Shown: positions 62,355 through 64,000 of the stretch, piece after piece
Position numbering within the stretch: position 1 is the stretch's first letter
Layout: the number at the start of each line of letters is the position of its first letter
Origin: Nematostella vectensis
Taxonomy: Eukaryota > Cnidaria > Anthozoa > Actiniaria > Edwardsiidae
Assembly (NCBI RefSeq): GCF_932526225.1
Contig: NC_064043.1
Span: 1,197,501 to 1,261,500, forward strand
Reading direction: 5' to 3'
Length of the DNA: 64,000 nt
Position numbers and translations under genes: made by a program
Notes under the pieces: model-generated
Database searches by the model: none
Seen by the model: only the letters and a program-made list of their open reading frames with translations
What the model was told of the DNA's origin: nothing

Positions 62355-64000
62355 AACAGTATAATTAAGTATCGATATTAAAAAAAAATAAAGAAAAAAA
62401 AAATAGTCTATCAGCGGGAATCGAACCCGGGTCGCTGCGTTAGTAGTCAAGTGCCCGCAACGAAAGACTAACGTGGCATTGCTGAAGGGAATTGTAATGA
62501 AAATTACTTTTAATACTATTGGTATCGTAAACTATCCCAAGCAAAGTCACCATCGGACTGGAGGTTACATTCGGGAAAAGCTTCAGGGTTACATTCGGGA
62601 ATTTGTTTTACGAGTGTAACCTCCAAAAGGTTACAATCGATAATTTTTTTTTCCGAATGTAAATTCCAAAAAGTAACATTAGGAAAAATAAAACAGTATA
62701 CTCGGAAAAAAAGGTATATCAATCTATCGAGCGCTATGCTCTATGTTAGAATCTACTTAATCAAGTTATCCAAGGATTCTAGTTAGTTCTTGTGTGCATA
62801 AAACTGTACAGGATCCTGAACAAAGCATGAGCACATCAAAGATGCTGAGAGTACATAAAAATGTCCCTATACCTTCTTTTTATGTCATGACAAACCAAGA
62901 ACAGTATAATTAAGTATCGATATTTAAAAAAAAAATAAAGAAAAAAAAATTGGCTATCAGCGGGAATCGAACCCGGGTCGCTGCGTTAGTAGTCAAGTGC
63001 CCGCAACGAAAGACTAACGTGGCATTGCTGAAGGGAATTGTAATGAAAATTACGTTTAATACTATTGGTATCGTAAACTATCCCAAGAAAAGTCACCATC
63101 GGACTGGAGGTTACATTCGGGAAAAGCTTCAGGGTTACATTCGGGAATTTGTTTTACGAGTGTACCCTCCAAAAGGTTACAATCGATAATTTTTTTTCCG
63201 AATGTAAATTCCAAAAAGTAACATTAGGAAAAATAAAACAGTATACTCGGAAAAAAAGGTATATCAATCTATCGAGCGCTATGCTCTATGTTAGAATCTA
63301 CTTAATCAAGTTATCCAAGGAATCTAGTTAGTTCTTGGGTGCATAAAATATGTACAGGATCCTGAACAAAGCATGAGCACATCAAAGATGCTGAGAGTAC
63401 ATAAAAATGTCCCTATACCTTCTTTTTATGTCATGACACACCAAGAACAGTATAATTAAGTATCGATATTAAAAAAAAATAAAGAAAAAAAAATAGGCTA
63501 TCAGCGGGAATCGAACCCGGGTGGCTGCGTTAGTAGTCAAGTGCCCGCAACGAAAGACTAACGTGGAATTGCTGAAGGGGATTGTAATGAAAATTACTTT
63601 TAATACTATTGGTATCATAAACTATCCCAAGCAAAGTCACCATTGGACTGGAGGTTACATTCGGGAAAAGTTTCAGGGTTACATTCGGGAATTTGTTTTA
63701 CGAGTGTAACCTCCAAAAGAATAAAATCAATAATTTTTTTTCCGAATGTAAATTCCAAAAAGTAACATTAGGAAAAATAGAACAGTATACTCGGAAAAAA
63801 GGTATATCAATCTATCGAGCGCTATGCTCTATGTTAGAATCTACTTAATCAAGTTATCCAAGGAATCTAGTTAGTTCTTGTGTGCATAAAATATGTACAG
63901 GATCCTGAACAAAGCATGAGCACATCAAAGATACTGAGAGTACATAAAAATTACCTTATACCTTCTTTTTATGTCATGACACAACAAGAACAGTATAATT
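62355..64000. repeat. Higher-order block A-B-C, third copy (units 107-109)
   Basis: Classes A, B and C return at 62355, 62900 and 63446, 18,569 bp after their first copies and 6,554 bp (12 units) after the second A-B. Unit C has one local change, 'ccaaaagaataaaatc' at 63710, against 'aaaaggttaaaatc' in its partner at 45149. The block runs off the window. Confidence 0.85.

Larger units (their letters stand above)
14577..64000. repeat. Satellite array, right part (rest of monomer 19, monomers 20-109)
   Basis: The same 546-bp satellite resumes at 'cgtaaactatccc', exactly where it stopped at 9982, and runs unbroken to the window end. Unit starts include 14951, 15497, 16043, 20412, 25871, 30783, 37331, 40558, 43787, 48702, 55801, 62355 and 63446. 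A final 12 bp at 63989-64000 begins unit 110. No other transposon, gene or unrelated spacer was seen in this 49 kb. Unit length stays near 546 bp except for two units carrying the same 48-bp deletion (38421-38917 and 41648-42143). Variant classes recur in blocks, so the region has higher-order structure rather than a simple monomeric order. Confidence 0.98.

Noticed and set aside
1-64000. CRISPR array or other short-repeat prokaryotic system
   Set aside because: The repeat unit is about 546 bp without unique spacers, no cas-like gene is present, and the retrotransposon is of eukaryotic type.

Overview
This window is almost entirely one tandem satellite array interrupted once by a non-LTR retrotransposon. 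There is no cellular protein-coding gene that I can support. The host is a eukaryote, most likely a cnidarian (coral, anemone or relative). This rests on the retrotransposon: a CR1/L2-group element whose ORF1 combines a SAP-like motif, a coiled coil and an SGNH/esterase domain, a style I associate with cnidarian elements. The host assignment is an inference, not a proof.

Layout. Positions 1-9982 hold 18 complete satellite monomers plus the first 172 bp of a 19th. Positions 9983-14576 are the 4,594-bp retrotransposon on the plus strand (ORF1 9998-11416, ORF2 reaching 14365, AT-rich 3' UTR, AATAAA, TCTA-repeat tail). Positions 14577-64000 complete monomer 19 (374 bp), then carry monomers 20-109 and 12 bp of the next. 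Counting monomers from each 'aacagtataatt', I get 109 full units, nearly all 540-553 bp with 546 typical. The exceptions are 524 bp (547-1070), 497 bp (38421-38917) and 496 bp (41648-42143), each explained by an internal deletion.

Each monomer has the same parts: a plus-strand A-rich tract, a 72-nt tRNA-shaped segment on the minus strand with a perfect Pol III B box in most copies, a cluster of direct and inverted copies of a TTACATTCGGG-like motif, and two 10-bp palindromes (CAGGATCCTG and TGTCATGACA). On the minus strand the A tract is a T run just past the tRNA-like 3' end, where a Pol III terminator would lie. The satellite therefore looks like an amplified unit that contains a tRNA fossil.

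Monomer variants recur in nested higher-order blocks: a tandem dimer at 4.4-6.5 kb, a 5-monomer offset around the insertion, a 10/9/10-monomer block at 20.4-36.2 kb, a 6-monomer block at 37.3-43.8 kb, and 12- and 22-monomer offsets at 43.8-64 kb. Several monomers are clear chimeras of two other classes, the expected trace of unequal exchange in register.

The retrotransposon has long open ORFs, but its reverse transcriptase box reads FADA instead of FADD, so this copy is probably catalytically dead. ORF1 and ORF2 lie in the same frame, separated by one TGA. The short open frames that recur in the satellite start at TTG, break when the homopolymer length changes, and are not annotated as genes.
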